From JAZNOQ01 sp045589215 (GTDB taxonomy: Bacteria; Bacillota; Clostridia; Oscillospirales; CAG-272), in NCBI GenBank assembly GCA_045589215.1, contig JAZNOQ010000054.1, forward strand, positions 1 to 31,101: a DNA stretch of 31,101 bases. The letters run 5' to 3'. The first letter of the stretch is position 1, and each line of letters begins with the position of its first letter. The notes under the pieces are model-generated. The model ran no database searches. It was not told the origin of the DNA and saw only the letters and a list, made by a program, of their open reading frames with translations. The position numbers and the translations under genes are program-made. Below, in pieces: positions 1-7,956 of the stretch.

Positions 1-18
1 GGCTACGATCCGACTTAG

Positions 19-450
19 GTGCTGCCCGCGATGCTTGCGTGTGAAGAAGATCTACCTGTGGGGGTCATTTACTTTTCCGGTGCCGAGGAGGGGGAAAAGG
101 GGTACTTATCGGAGTCGCTTTGCATCGCTCTTTACGGTGACGAGGGGGTACCTGCGGAGTGGTCGTTCGTTTCGGACTTTGCGATCTATCTCTCCGCCTC
201 GGGGCATCCCTTCGAGCTTGCGGTCTTTCGGTGTGATATGAGCGACGGGACCGAGGAGGTCTCCGAGCTTTGCGCGCGCCGTCTTGCAGTGCTCCGAAAT
301 CACTTCAGGGGAAGTGATTACGAGGCGTACACCTCGGGCGGGCGTGTCGTGATCCTCGGGAGCTGCGTCTTGATGATCGTTTCTTCCGACGCGGAGATCT
401 CGCTTTCCGAGGCGCGAGATGCGGTCGGAGGATTCTTCCGACAAAAGTAA
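19..450 (+). CDS. DUF4358-like protein, N-terminus uncertain
   Basis: The product is about 143 residues (139 if translation begins at the ATG at 31, which has AGGTG about ten bases upstream). Its layout resembles DUF4358 proteins of Clostridia as I remember them: a DLPxG stretch near the start, an ALYG segment, a central FELAVFRC strand, then a charged helix and a C-terminal VVILGSCVLMIVSSD strand pair. Those proteins are usually small lipoproteins with an N-terminal signal. Here no signal peptide is visible, and the frame is closed by a TAG at 16-18 directly before the GTG at 19. The N-terminus may therefore be missing, or the gene may be interrupted by that amber codon just inside the window. 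The molecular function of the family is unknown to me. It ends at a TAA 33 bases before the promoter of the next operon. Confidence 0.6.
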   Translation: MLPAMLACEEDLPVGVIYFSGAEEGEKGYLSESLCIALYGDEGVPAEWSFVSDFAIYLSASGHPFELAVFRCDMSDGTEEVSELCARRLAVLRNHFRGSDYEAYTSGGRVVILGSCVLMIVSSDAEISLSEARDAVGGFFRQK

Positions 451-483
451 CTCGAATATTCGCTCCCTCTCCGAAGTTTTTTG

Positions 484-512
484 TTGACAAAAGACTATAA
501 ATCCTGTATAAT
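484..512 (+). promoter_or_regulatory. Consensus sigma-A promoter
   Basis: TTGACA at 484-489 and TATAAT at 507-512 are separated by 17 bases, a perfect vegetative promoter. It lies about 40 bases upstream of the ATG at 551 and should drive the two-gene operon 551-3342. Confidence 0.9.
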
Positions 513-550
513 AATCGTAATAGGTAGAAAATTCGGAAGGGGGAGCAAGT

Positions 551-1882
551 ATGACGCGGGAAAGAATTTGTCCGATCTGCGGCGGTATGATCGAGCGCCG
601 CGCCGAGATGCGGGACGATACACCGAATGCATACGGAGCGCGATGGGAGCTTCGTTACGCTTGTGAGGATCCTCTGTGCGGCTTCTCGGTTGCCTTTCCC
701 TTCGACGGTTCGGTCTATACGGCGTATGCCTGCGAGGAGATCCGCAGACGGACGGTGGCGCTCCCCGCGGACGAACGCGCACGCGCGCTGCTCTCGTCGG
801 TTGGATATTGCCGCAGAAGCGATGACGATCCTCTGTCGGAGGAGCTTTCCGCGCAGGTCGGTCAGATCTTTGCCGAGGCGCTCGGTGAGATCCTTCGGGA
901 CGCGCGCGGGCTTCTGCGGGCGCTTTCACACAGAGAGCCCGACGAGCAAAAGAAAAGGGCTCTGCGCGAGAGGCTGAAGGTGTTTTTTGATTTCATTGCA
1001 CTTATGGAGGGGAGATTCCCGACGCCGAAGCTGGAGGCTGAATTTTATGCGATCCGCGACGGTCTCGTTTCGCTCGACTCGGCGTATGAGCTTGGTATGC
1101 TTGCGCTTGAAAACGACGATCCCGATGCCGAGTCCTATTTCGAAGCGGGGATCCGAGCGGGCGGTATCCGCTCCCGCGTGGCTTATGTGAAGCATATTCT
1201 GTCGGAGCGCGCGGAAACTGCGGAGGAGCGGGAGGCATTAAAAGAGAGCTTCCTCTCGCTTTGCTCCGAGTCGCAGGAGGCATGCTACGAATATATCCGC
1301 CTTTCTGACGTTGGACAAGACGATCTCTCGAATGCGCTGAGACAGTACGCCGAGGGGGCGTATCTGACGGCGTCGAATGCAGGGAAGCTCGCATTCCTGC
1401 GACTTGAGCTATCTGCCGCGATCGAGTTTTACGAGCCTGCTCTTGCCTCTATTGTGGCAGCTCTTCGCGGGGAGGACGATCCGGCGATCGCGGAGGAGAA
1501 ACTACGCGGCGAACGGATCCTTCGCGAGCTTTCGGAGCTTACCGTGCGGATCACCGATCAGTGGACGGTGCTTTCCGCGGAGGTTTCGGAGAATATGCGC
1601 GGGGATGCTTGGGACAATGCCTTTGAACGGTCTATGCTCGAGCATATGAACGCGCTTCTCGATTACGTGATCGGATGTGCGATGTACTACAAGACCTGCT
1701 TTGACTCGGAAAAACGCTATGATCTGCGCCATCTGCGCGTGGCGATGGGACATTTCTCGGCGTTTCTTTCGTATGAGATCTCGCTAGTGGTCGGATTTCC
1801 CGCGCTTTCGGGACTTCGTGAAAAGGCCGCCTTGTATCACCGCATTCTGACGCTTTCTGCGGGACTTGGAGGGGAAGTATGA
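551..1882 (+). CDS. Zinc-ribbon protein with long helical C-terminal part, function unknown
   Basis: The 443-residue protein opens with a probable zinc ribbon. C7 and C10 form a CPIC knuckle and C38 and C43 a second cysteine pair. The rest, about residues 75-440, is rich in E, R, L and A with helical periodicity, and no signal peptide or membrane segment is seen. An AAGGGGG ribosome site lies a few bases before the ATG, behind a consensus promoter at 484-512. The stop codon overlaps the next start as ATGA, so the two products are almost certainly co-translated and may act together. I do not recognise a named family. The N-terminal ribbon suggests nucleic acid or protein binding, but that is inference. 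Confidence is high that it is a gene and low for its role. Confidence 0.85.
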   Translation: MTRERICPICGGMIERRAEMRDDTPNAYGARWELRYACEDPLCGFSVAFPFDGSVYTAYACEEIRRRTVALPADERARALLSSVGYCRRSDDDPLSEELSAQVGQIFAEALGEILRDARGLLRALSHREPDEQKKRALRERLKVFFDFIALMEGRFPTPKLEAEFYAIRDGLVSLDSAYELGMLALENDDPDAESYFEAGIRAGGIRSRVAYVKHILSERAETAEEREALKESFLSLCSESQEACYEYIRLSDVGQDDLSNALRQYAEGAYLTASNAGKLAFLRLELSAAIEFYEPALASIVAALRGEDDPAIAEEKLRGERILRELSELTVRITDQWTVLSAEVSENMRGDAWDNAFERSMLEHMNALLDYVIGCAMYYKTCFDSEKRYDLRHLRVAMGHFSAFLSYEISLVVGFPALSGLREKAALYHRILTLSAGLGGEV

Positions 1883-3342
1883 TGAAGAGCTTACATATGG
1901 AGCTTCTCCTCTGCTACGTGCGTGAGGACGGGCTGTTTGCAAGGCTGATCCTGAACGATCGCGATGCGGCGCTGAACGCTTCGGTTCGGAAGCCGGTCAC
2001 CGAGGAAACTCTGAGGGATGCGTTGAGCGAGCTGATCGCGCTTCTTTCAAAGGAAGTCGCTCTCACAGGCCGGTGCGTGACGGTCGCGGTCGCGTTTTCG
2101 CGTAAGGTGGAGGTTCTACGCCCCTGCGTTTCGGAGCTTCTTTCGTCGCTTTCGTTTGTCGATTCGGTCTCGGTGCTTTTGCGTGACGAGCTGTTTTACC
2201 GTGCGGTCACGGTGCTTTCGGAGGATGGACCGTGTCAGGTCCTCTACTGCGACTCGCGGGAAACGCGGCTGTTTACAGAGGCGGGGGAGATCCCGCTTTC
2301 GGGGAAGCGGACGGGTGGAAACGGATTTTACGATTGGCTGCTCGGATTTGTCGAGAATGAGGAGGACTCGCTCTCGTATTACGAGGGGCAGATCGACCGC
2401 GTGCGGGAGCTTTTCCGCGTCTATCGTTGCTATGCGCCTGCGGCGGGCGGTACGGAGCAGATCAAAAAGGGAATGCCCGATCGCGCAAAATATCCGCTTC
2501 TTTACAGCCGTCCTGCGGTGTCGGACTCGGATGCGCTTCACGGTAAGCTCTTTTCCGTGCAGAAGCGGAAGGCGCCCCCTGTAGAGACAGAGTCTCCTAG
2601 GGAGGAGGAGCGCATCGATTATACGGTACTTTCGGCATCCGAAAGGGCGCGGGTGGATCGGAGGCTTCCTGCGTTTTACAGAGCCGCGCGCGACCGTTAC
2701 GGCAAGCCCGGGAGGATCTCGATGGCACTTGCCGCCGAGTGTTTTGCCCGTCTATTTGACGGCATCCGCGACGCGGAGCTTACCCACCTCGTTGCGGTCG
2801 GCAGGTATGCCGATTTCCCCTTGACGGGGGATCTTTTGCGGTCGCTTCCGCAGGAAATGACCGTTTCCTACGAAAGTGAGTCGAAGCTGCTGCTCGACGG
2901 AATGGAGCAGGCGGTCACGCATCGGATCTCAAGCTCACGGCTTATGCTTCACGATATGGACGGTGACGCAATTGTACTGTGGGATTCTTCTGCAGAAAAG
3001 GACGGATCCTCTCCCGAAAAGCGCATTTCCTTTTCTATGACGACGCGAAACGTCATCCACAGTGAGGAGTGGAAGAAAAAGGCGTTTCAGATGCCCTACG
3101 TGGTCGAATTCGAGGAGCTTCGCCGTGACGAAAACGGGGGATATCGGCGCGTTCGGATCACGAAGAGCGGGGATTTCCGCAAATTCTGTTACAGACGGCA
3201 GAAGGACGGCTCGTACCGTCTTCGCCTTCCCGAGACGGAAAACGGCGACAGTGCCTTCCGCACGGCAGTCCTCGGCGTTTCGGCAACGCCTGTCGGGATC
3301 TCCTGTCGGCTGCTTTCGGATGAAGGGACAGTGTCATCCTGA
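1879..3342 (+). CDS. Divergent Hsp70/actin-fold-like protein (putative)
   Basis: This 487-residue protein is translationally coupled (4-base ATGA overlap) to the zinc-ribbon gene. No domain is obvious at first sight. The order of segments recalls an Hsp70-type ATPase: a strand-rich VTVAVAFSRKVEVLRPCV segment near residue 70, a CQVLYCDS strand near 120 where Hsp70 has its phosphate-2 loop, and LVAVGRYADFPLTGDLLRS near 310 where Hsp70 has its adenosine loop. The glycines expected in these loops are largely missing, so ATP binding is doubtful. The C-terminal 100 residues look beta-rich. The last residues, TVSS and the stop, are encoded by a REP-like element starting near 3328, so the natural C-terminus may have been altered. 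The Hsp70 relation is my inference from order and spacing only. Confidence 0.8.
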   Translation: MMKSLHMELLLCYVREDGLFARLILNDRDAALNASVRKPVTEETLRDALSELIALLSKEVALTGRCVTVAVAFSRKVEVLRPCVSELLSSLSFVDSVSVLLRDELFYRAVTVLSEDGPCQVLYCDSRETRLFTEAGEIPLSGKRTGGNGFYDWLLGFVENEEDSLSYYEGQIDRVRELFRVYRCYAPAAGGTEQIKKGMPDRAKYPLLYSRPAVSDSDALHGKLFSVQKRKAPPVETESPREEERIDYTVLSASERARVDRRLPAFYRAARDRYGKPGRISMALAAECFARLFDGIRDAELTHLVAVGRYADFPLTGDLLRSLPQEMTVSYESESKLLLDGMEQAVTHRISSSRLMLHDMDGDAIVLWDSSAEKDGSSPEKRISFSMTTRNVIHSEEWKKKAFQMPYVVEFEELRRDENGGYRRVRITKSGDFRKFCYRRQKDGSYRLRLPETENGDSAFRTAVLGVSATPVGISCRLLSDEGTVSS

Positions 3343-3480
3343 GCGGAGACCGCCCGAGATTCCGCCGTTTTCGATTTTGCATACGCAAAATTTCGACTTC
3401 GGACTTCGTCCTTTGCTCAGAATGACATGGGCGGTCGTAGTCGAACCCGAAGGGCGATGCGAAGCATCGGGATCTCCTAA
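3328..3480. repeat. REP-like palindromic element
   Basis: Inverted arms GTCATCCTGAGC (from about 3332) and GCTCAGAATGAC (3415-3426) enclose two smaller hairpins: ATTTTGC-ATAC-GCAAAAT, and GGAC-TTC-GTCC. A further CGATGC-GAA-GCATCG hairpin follows near 3454. GTCATnCTGAGC ends are typical of dispersed extragenic palindromes in many bacterial genomes. The left arm supplies the stop codon of the upstream gene. Confidence 0.7.
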
Positions 3481-3500
3481 GAGAATTCGTTGCTAAGAAC

Positions 3501-3532
3501 AAAAGGTGAGTCAAAAATGACTCACCTTTTTT
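3501..3532. terminator. Bidirectional intrinsic terminator
   Basis: A 13-bp perfect stem (3501-3513 with 3518-3530, core GGTGAGTCA) with an AAAA loop is followed by a T run on the plus strand and preceded by an A run. It lies between the convergent genes ending at 3342 and 3537 and can serve both. Confidence 0.9.
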
Positions 3533-3536
3533 CTTT

Positions 3537-5501
3537 TCACAGCCCGATCTCCTCGTAGATCTCGAGCAGTCGCTCCTCGATCTCGTTTTTTCTGGTGTCA
3601 AGCTCTGCCGCGCGGACGTAGTCGGTGGCGGCGTCGCCGAACATCTCCTTTTCGATCTCCTCAAGCTCGTTTTCGAGTCTTTCCGACTCCTTTTTGAGCC
3701 GTTCCACGCGCGCCTTCTGCTTGCGCTCCTCGGCGGCGGCTTGCTTGTTTTTCAGGTACTGCTCCTTTTGGGTGCTTTGCGTAGCGGTCGGTGCCGTGTC
3801 GGGATCCTGCGCTCCCGCACGCAGAAGCCGCGCCTCGCGCTCCTCAAGGTACTCGGTGTAGCCCTCTCCCGCGCGCGTTACGGTATAGTCGCACGAGATG
3901 CGGTCCGAGATCTCCGCGGGGGCGATCTCAAGCACGCGTGTCGCGAGCTTGTCCATAAAGTATCGGTCGTGCGAGACTGTGATGATCGTTCCGTCGAAGG
4001 ACGAAAGTGCCATTTCAAGTGCCTCGCGGGAGTCGATATCAAGGTGGTTCGTAGGCTCGTCGAGGATGAGCAGATTCATTTTCGACAAAATCAGCTTCGC
4101 GAGTGTCAGACGCGCGCGCTCACCGCCCGACAAAAGCCCTACTTCTTTAAATACCTCCTCACCTTCAAAGCGGAAGAGGGCGAGGGTATTGCGGATCTGT
4201 GTTTCGGGAAGCGTCGGGTAGGCGTTCCACAATTCGTCAAGGACGGTGTTTTCGGGGGAGAGATTCTGGTTTTCCTGATCGTAGTATCCGATCTCGACGT
4301 TGTATCCCGCCTCGAGATAGCCCGACAGGGGGGCGATCTTTCCGAGCATCATTTTGATGAGCGTCGACTTGCCCGCTCCATTTTGTCCGACGATGAAGAG
4401 ACGTTCGTTCTTCTTCACGAGGAAGGAGAGGTCACGGAAGAGGATGCGACCGTCAAAGCCCATCGTGAGGCGGTTCGCGGTCAGAACCTCGTTGCCGCTT
4501 GCCGAGGATGCGGTGAACTGCATTCGGATCGCCTTCGGTGCTTCCTTCGGCTTTTCGATGCGCACCATTTTGTCAAGCAGCTTTTGCCTGCTTTCGGCGG
4601 CGATGATGTTACGCTCGCGGTTCCACTGCCGCTGCTGTGCGATATACGCCTCCTGACGCGCGATCTCCTTCTGCTGATCCTTGTAGTGCTTTTCCTGAAG
4701 CGCGCGGTCGATCTCGCGTTGCTTTACGGTTGCGGAGTAGCTGCCGTTATAAAGCTTTGCACGGTGATGCTCGATCGCAAGCGTTTTATTCGTCACGCGG
4801 TCGAGGAAGTAACGGTCATGGGAAATGACCACCACGCATTTTTTGTAGGAAAGGAGATAATGCTCAAGCCAACCGAGCGTCTCGATGTCGAGGTGGTTCG
4901 TCGGCTCGTCGAGCAGAAGAATATCAGGCTCGCGCGAAAGCTCGCGGGAAAGGGCGAGGCGCGTTCTCTGACCGCCCGAAAGCGTGTCGAGGGGGCGGTT
5001 CATCATTTCCGCAGAAAAGCCCATCCGCGAGAGGATCGACGCACAGCGGTTTCTGAATTCAAGCCCGCCCTCGCGGATAAACCGCTCGTTCAGCGCGGTG
5101 TATTCGGATGCGATGCGAAGTGCCTCGGGATCGTTTTCGGCACTCTTTGCGTCAAGCGTAGCCTGAAGCTCCGCAAGACGCTCCTCCGCGCGGAGAAGAT
5201 GCGGAAAGGCGGTGTACATCTGAAGAATAGGAGTGTCTGCACGCTCGCCGCTCGGCAGAAGTGCCTCCTGAAACGCGCCGTCCTGCGTGAGGATTCCGAC
5301 GGTCTTGCCCTTGGCGATATAGACGTTTCCGCTGTCGGGGGTATGCTCCCCGAGGATCAGTCGGAAGAGGGTCGATTTGCCGCACCCGTTGACACCGATG
5401 ATGCCGAGGCGGTCATTTTCCTCGAGAGAGAAGGAGATATCCTGAAGGATCGGGGTGACACCGAACGAAAGGGAGAGCCCCGTGATGCTGATCGCGGTCA
5501 T
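3537..5501 (-). CDS. ABC-F family ATPase with C-terminal coiled coil
   Basis: The 654-residue protein has two ABC ATPase domains and no membrane segments, the ABC-F layout of ribosome-associated translation factors and antibiotic-protection proteins. Domain 1 has Walker A GVNGCGKST at 36-44, signature LSGGQ at 174-178, Walker B ending in DEP at 198-200, and SHDR at 227-230. Domain 2 has GQNGAGKST at 372-380, LSGGE at 457-461, a second DEP near 481-483, and SHDR at 510-513. The charged linker at about 250-335 is the usual ribosome-contacting segment. Residues 580-650 are a K/E-rich coiled coil as in Uup/YdiF-type members. AGGAGG precedes the start, and its ATG overlaps the stop of the upstream repressor gene by 4 bases. 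Drug specificity cannot be told from sequence. Confidence 0.95.
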   Translation of the reverse strand: MTAISITGLSLSFGVTPILQDISFSLEENDRLGIIGVNGCGKSTLFRLILGEHTPDSGNVYIAKGKTVGILTQDGAFQEALLPSGERADTPILQMYTAFPHLLRAEERLAELQATLDAKSAENDPEALRIASEYTALNERFIREGGLEFRNRCASILSRMGFSAEMMNRPLDTLSGGQRTRLALSRELSREPDILLLDEPTNHLDIETLGWLEHYLLSYKKCVVVISHDRYFLDRVTNKTLAIEHHRAKLYNGSYSATVKQREIDRALQEKHYKDQQKEIARQEAYIAQQRQWNRERNIIAAESRQKLLDKMVRIEKPKEAPKAIRMQFTASSASGNEVLTANRLTMGFDGRILFRDLSFLVKKNERLFIVGQNGAGKSTLIKMMLGKIAPLSGYLEAGYNVEIGYYDQENQNLSPENTVLDELWNAYPTLPETQIRNTLALFRFEGEEVFKEVGLLSGGERARLTLAKLILSKMNLLILDEPTNHLDIDSREALEMALSSFDGTIITVSHDRYFMDKLATRVLEIAPAEISDRISCDYTVTRAGEGYTEYLEEREARLLRAGAQDPDTAPTATQSTQKEQYLKNKQAAAEERKQKARVERLKKESERLENELEEIEKEMFGDAATDYVRAAELDTRKNEIEERLLEIYEEIGL

Positions 5502-6124
5502 AGCTTGATCTTAACCTCCTCTGCGACTCCGAGGATCCTCGCCTCGCCCGATTCGAAATCGGCGGTGGTGAGCAGGATCGGGTCGTAGCTGTCGTTTTCG
5601 GGGACGAGCAGGATCTGACGGCGGATCTGACGGAAGCGCTTGATGGTCGCGCTGTCGCCGCCGACAAGGCAGGCAACGATGTCGCCGTCCTCGGCGTAGT
5701 CCTGCTTATGGAAAAGCACGAGGGAATTTTCGACGATGCCCGCGTCCTTCATGCTGTCGCCGCGGATCTGAAGATAGAAATAGTCCTCTGCGTTCTCAAC
5801 GTCGGCAAATTCGACCCCGAGTGTCGAGTCATCCGTGAGAATCGGGCTTCCCGCGCGGATCTCTCCGACGACGGGAACCATTTTGCGGGCGCGGACGGTG
5901 AGGTAGCCCGAAAGGTCGGTCTTTTCTCCGATCTCACTGCCGAAGAGGGAGTCGGTGCTGATCCCAAAAAAGTCGGCAATGCGGAGGAGCTTATCCGCCT
6001 TCGGTGTCGAGCGACCGTTTTTCCAATCGGAAAAGGTCGAGGGGGCGATGCCCGTTTCCTTCGACACGCGGTAGACCGTCGTATTGTGTTGGCGAAGCAA
6101 TGCTTCAAAGCGTGCGTAATCCAT
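5498..6124 (-). CDS. LexA-like XRE/S24 self-cleaving repressor
   Basis: From the chosen start (MDYARF; a GGGAGG site lies six bases upstream, and a second ATG is three bases further out) the protein has 208 residues. Residues 5-60 are an XRE helix-turn-helix. Residues 84-208 are an S24 peptidase fold with an Ala-Gly cleavage bond at 91-92 in GEIRAGSP, catalytic Ser124 in GDSM and Lys162 in ATIKRF. Such proteins repress promoters until RecA or another signal triggers self-cleavage. It heads an operon with the ABC-F gene and is divergent from the promoter at 6196-6224, whose spacer carries a perfect palindrome that is its likely operator. This is a host-side regulator, not part of the integrated element. 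Confidence 0.93.
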   Translation of the reverse strand: MDYARFEALLRQHNTTVYRVSKETGIAPSTFSDWKNGRSTPKADKLLRIADFFGISTDSLFGSEIGEKTDLSGYLTVRARKMVPVVGEIRAGSPILTDDSTLGVEFADVENAEDYFYLQIRGDSMKDAGIVENSLVLFHKQDYAEDGDIVACLVGGDSATIKRFRQIRRQILLVPENDSYDPILLTTADFESGEARILGVAEEVKIKL

Positions 6125-6144
6125 CATAAGCCTCCCTATGGATT

Positions 6145-6150
6145 TGTATA
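6145..6150 (-). promoter_or_regulatory. Possible -10 box for the repressor operon
   Basis: TATACA on the minus strand lies about 20 bases upstream of the repressor start. No good -35 hexamer is seen at the right spacing, so this is tentative. A TTCG-N6-CGAA inverted motif at 6175-6188 sits just upstream and could be a second operator. Confidence 0.35.
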
Positions 6151-6195
6151 GGATGCCGAAATTGCGGTAAGTAATTCGGAAATTCGAAATAACTG

Positions 6196-6224
6196 TTGAC
6201 ATGTTTTCGAAAACACGGTATAAT
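6196..6224 (+). promoter_or_regulatory. Promoter with operator palindrome in its spacer
   Basis: TTGACA (6196-6201) and TATAAT (6219-6224) are spaced by 17 bases. The spacer contains a perfect 14-bp palindrome, TGTTTTCGAAAACA, at 6202-6215. A repressor bound there would block RNA polymerase completely. The divergent XRE/S24 gene is the obvious candidate regulator. The promoter drives 6330-6942. Confidence 0.88.
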
Positions 6225-6329
6225 TTTCACAGATATTATAACCGATATTCGGGGGGATTGTCAAGGGCTTTTGAGGAATTTGCCTGCGGAATTTTCTGTT
6301 TTACCCGTGATCGGAGAAGGGAGAAGCAT

Positions 6330-6521
6330 ATGTGTGATATTTGTGAAAGAACGGTCTGCCCTTCGGCTTGTCCGAATTATGAGGCGGCTGAAGCCGCGGA
6401 GGGCGTGCGGTTCTCATTTTTTCTGAGAGAATACGCAACCGTCCCATACGCGAAAGAGAAACGGGAGGAAATGGATGGAACAGAACAGAGAAGAGGAATA
6501 TATCGTTATCCCCGCGCGTGA
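6330..6521 (+). CDS. Small cysteine-rich protein
   Basis: This 63-residue reading frame begins MCDICERTVCPSACPNYE. Four cysteines in the first 14 residues have CxxC spacing, so it could be a small zinc-binding knuckle. AGGGAGA lies just before the ATG, and the gene is first behind the operator-controlled promoter at 6196-6224. It overlaps the next gene by 47 bases in another frame, and its last 18 residues are therefore less certain. I recall small CxxC-CP..CPNY proteins in Clostridia without an assigned function. Confidence 0.5.
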   Translation: MCDICERTVCPSACPNYEAAEAAEGVRFSFFLREYATVPYAKEKREEMDGTEQRRGIYRYPRA

Positions 6522-6942
6522 TCGGAGACGGAGAAGGAGACGGAAATCCGAAATGCTGTGTGCATTCGGAAAATCGGAGGAAAATTGCCTTCGGGAGGTG
6601 GACGCGTACCTCTCCGACTATCGGACGTCGGCACGTATGCTCGAAATGAACCGCTACGAGCGCGATTATTTCAGGGATGAGCTGAAACGGGATATCCCCG
6701 ATCTGTCAAAGGAGACCGAGGCTTATCTGAAGGCGAAGATGTACGGCATCCGCGCGTTCGTGCTTTCGATCCCCGACTGCGACGAAAAGCTCCTTTTATA
6801 TTATCACTACATCCACGGGGAAAATCTGATGCGATGCGCCGAGCTGCTTGATATTTCCCGCGCAACGGTCTACCGTCTCAAGGATCGGGCGCTCAGACAG
6901 GCGGCGGTGAAGTACTTTTCGGAGCGAGCGGAGGCGCTTTAA
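6475..6942 (+). CDS. Sigma-70 region-4-like/ArpU-type transcriptional regulator
   Basis: The 155-residue protein has a run of seven arginines near residues 17-23, then a helical middle, then a C-terminal helix-turn-helix at about 110-150 (LMRCAELLDISRATVYRLKD) of the kind found in sigma region 4 and phage late-gene regulators. GGGAGG lies six bases before the ATG. It is co-transcribed with the small cysteine-rich protein from a promoter that the S24 repressor probably controls, an arrangement like a damage-inducible phage switch. Its targets are not visible here. Confidence 0.75.
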   Translation: MEQNREEEYIVIPARDRRRRRRRKSEMLCAFGKSEENCLREVDAYLSDYRTSARMLEMNRYERDYFRDELKRDIPDLSKETEAYLKAKMYGIRAFVLSIPDCDEKLLLYYHYIHGENLMRCAELLDISRATVYRLKDRALRQAAVKYFSERAEAL

Positions 6943-7018
6943 GACGTTTTTTTTAGAAAACGGGCGAACGGGGACGAAAAAATATTTTGCCTTAGTTTAA
7001 AAAAGAGCCCGAACGCCC

Positions 7019-7047
7019 TTGAAAAATGCGCGAAATTATGTTATACT
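7019..7047 (+). promoter_or_regulatory. Sigma-A promoter with extended -10
   Basis: TTGAAA (7019-7024), a 17-base spacer, and TGTTATACT giving an extended -10 at 7039-7047. It lies 75 bases upstream of the membrane protein gene at 7122. Confidence 0.85.
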
Positions 7048-7121
7048 GTAAAAAACAGGTCTATGAATGCTTGCGTGCATAAGATATACGAATTTTTTCG
7101 GAAAGGCGGTCTTTTTCGGAT

Positions 7122-7832
7122 ATGGAAAAAAACAAGAGGACGGGTGGAAATCAGATCGGTGCGCTCTTTCAGGGCGAAACGGGGAGGAGAAATATCGTAG
7201 GCGCTATTTTTGCGCTCATTGCAGTCGTGCTTGCGGTCGGCGTGTTCATTTCGGCAGGCGGCGACGCGGTGCTTCCCGCAGGACGGGTCCTGCTCGTGAT
7301 CTCGGGGATCGTTCTTCTTCTGATCGCCGTTCAGCTCGTGCTGCTCTTTTTCGTGTTTGGCGAAGATACGCCGAACTTCTTCCGCTATGATGCTTCGACC
7401 GGGAGGAATATGCCCGTCGAGCGGATCACACCCGACGTCGTGAGTGCGAGAATGGACGCGTATTTTTCGCGCATTTCGCAGAGCAAGGGACAGCTTTGGT
7501 TGCCCGGATATCTCGAGAAGTGCGATTTCGGTGAAGGCGGTCGCTTCCGCACGGTGGCGGCGTATAAGATGCTCCTCGATCTCGCCGAGGTCGATACAGA
7601 GGGCGGCTGGAAGTGCTTCTCTGCGTGTGCGCCCGCAACCGTTCAGTGGATCGCGGATGCGCTCCGCGCGGTCGAGCCCGCAATGATGAAGGACGTTCTC
7701 TATATCAAGGCGAAATTCGGAGCAGATCCGTCGAAGATCCGCGCCTGCCTCAAAAAGAACGAGCCCTACCTGCGCGGCAGAATGACGCAGTACGTCGTGT
7801 CGAACATCAAGCTGTTCGACGGGGTAAAGTGA
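7122..7832 (+). CDS. Two-TM membrane protein of unknown function
   Basis: This 236-residue protein has a short charged N-terminus, two hydrophobic segments (about residues 26-46 and 54-79) joined by a short loop, and a soluble domain of about 155 residues. The soluble part contains cysteines and ends in a lysine-rich helix. The topology suggests both termini on the cytoplasmic side, but no motif identifies a function. It has its own extended -10 promoter at 7019-7047 and appears monocistronic. Its codon use matches the GC-rich chromosome. Confidence 0.8.
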   Translation: MEKNKRTGGNQIGALFQGETGRRNIVGAIFALIAVVLAVGVFISAGGDAVLPAGRVLLVISGIVLLLIAVQLVLLFFVFGEDTPNFFRYDASTGRNMPVERITPDVVSARMDAYFSRISQSKGQLWLPGYLEKCDFGEGGRFRTVAAYKMLLDLAEVDTEGGWKCFSACAPATVQWIADALRAVEPAMMKDVLYIKAKFGADPSKIRACLKKNEPYLRGRMTQYVVSNIKLFDGVK

Positions 7833-7847
7833 ACGTAATAAAACATA

Positions 7848-7878
7848 AAGAGGCTGAGCCATTTAGGTTCAGCCTCTT
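7848..7878 (-). terminator. Terminator hairpin for the ClC gene
   Basis: A 13-bp stem (7848-7860 with 7866-7878, one G-T pair) with an ATTTA loop. On the minus strand it is followed by a T-rich stretch, so it best fits termination of the ClC gene ending at 7957. It also lies just after the plus-strand gene. Confidence 0.75.
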
Positions 7879-7956
7879 CAAAAAATAGGCAGCAAAATTG
7901 ATTTTTTGAACAAATTTTGAAAAAATTACTTAGACGTTTCTTTTTTTAAACGGCTT

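Noticed and set aside
3741..5588. 615-codon open frame on the plus strand opposite the ABC-F gene
   Set aside because: It is exactly antisense to a gene with complete Walker and signature motifs; the open frame follows from GC-rich codon bias, and its product is arginine/valine-rich with no motif or ribosome site.
7041..7862. 273-codon minus-strand frame opposite the two-TM membrane protein
   Set aside because: The plus-strand gene has an extended -10 promoter and clean membrane segments; the opposite frame has neither ribosome site nor motif.
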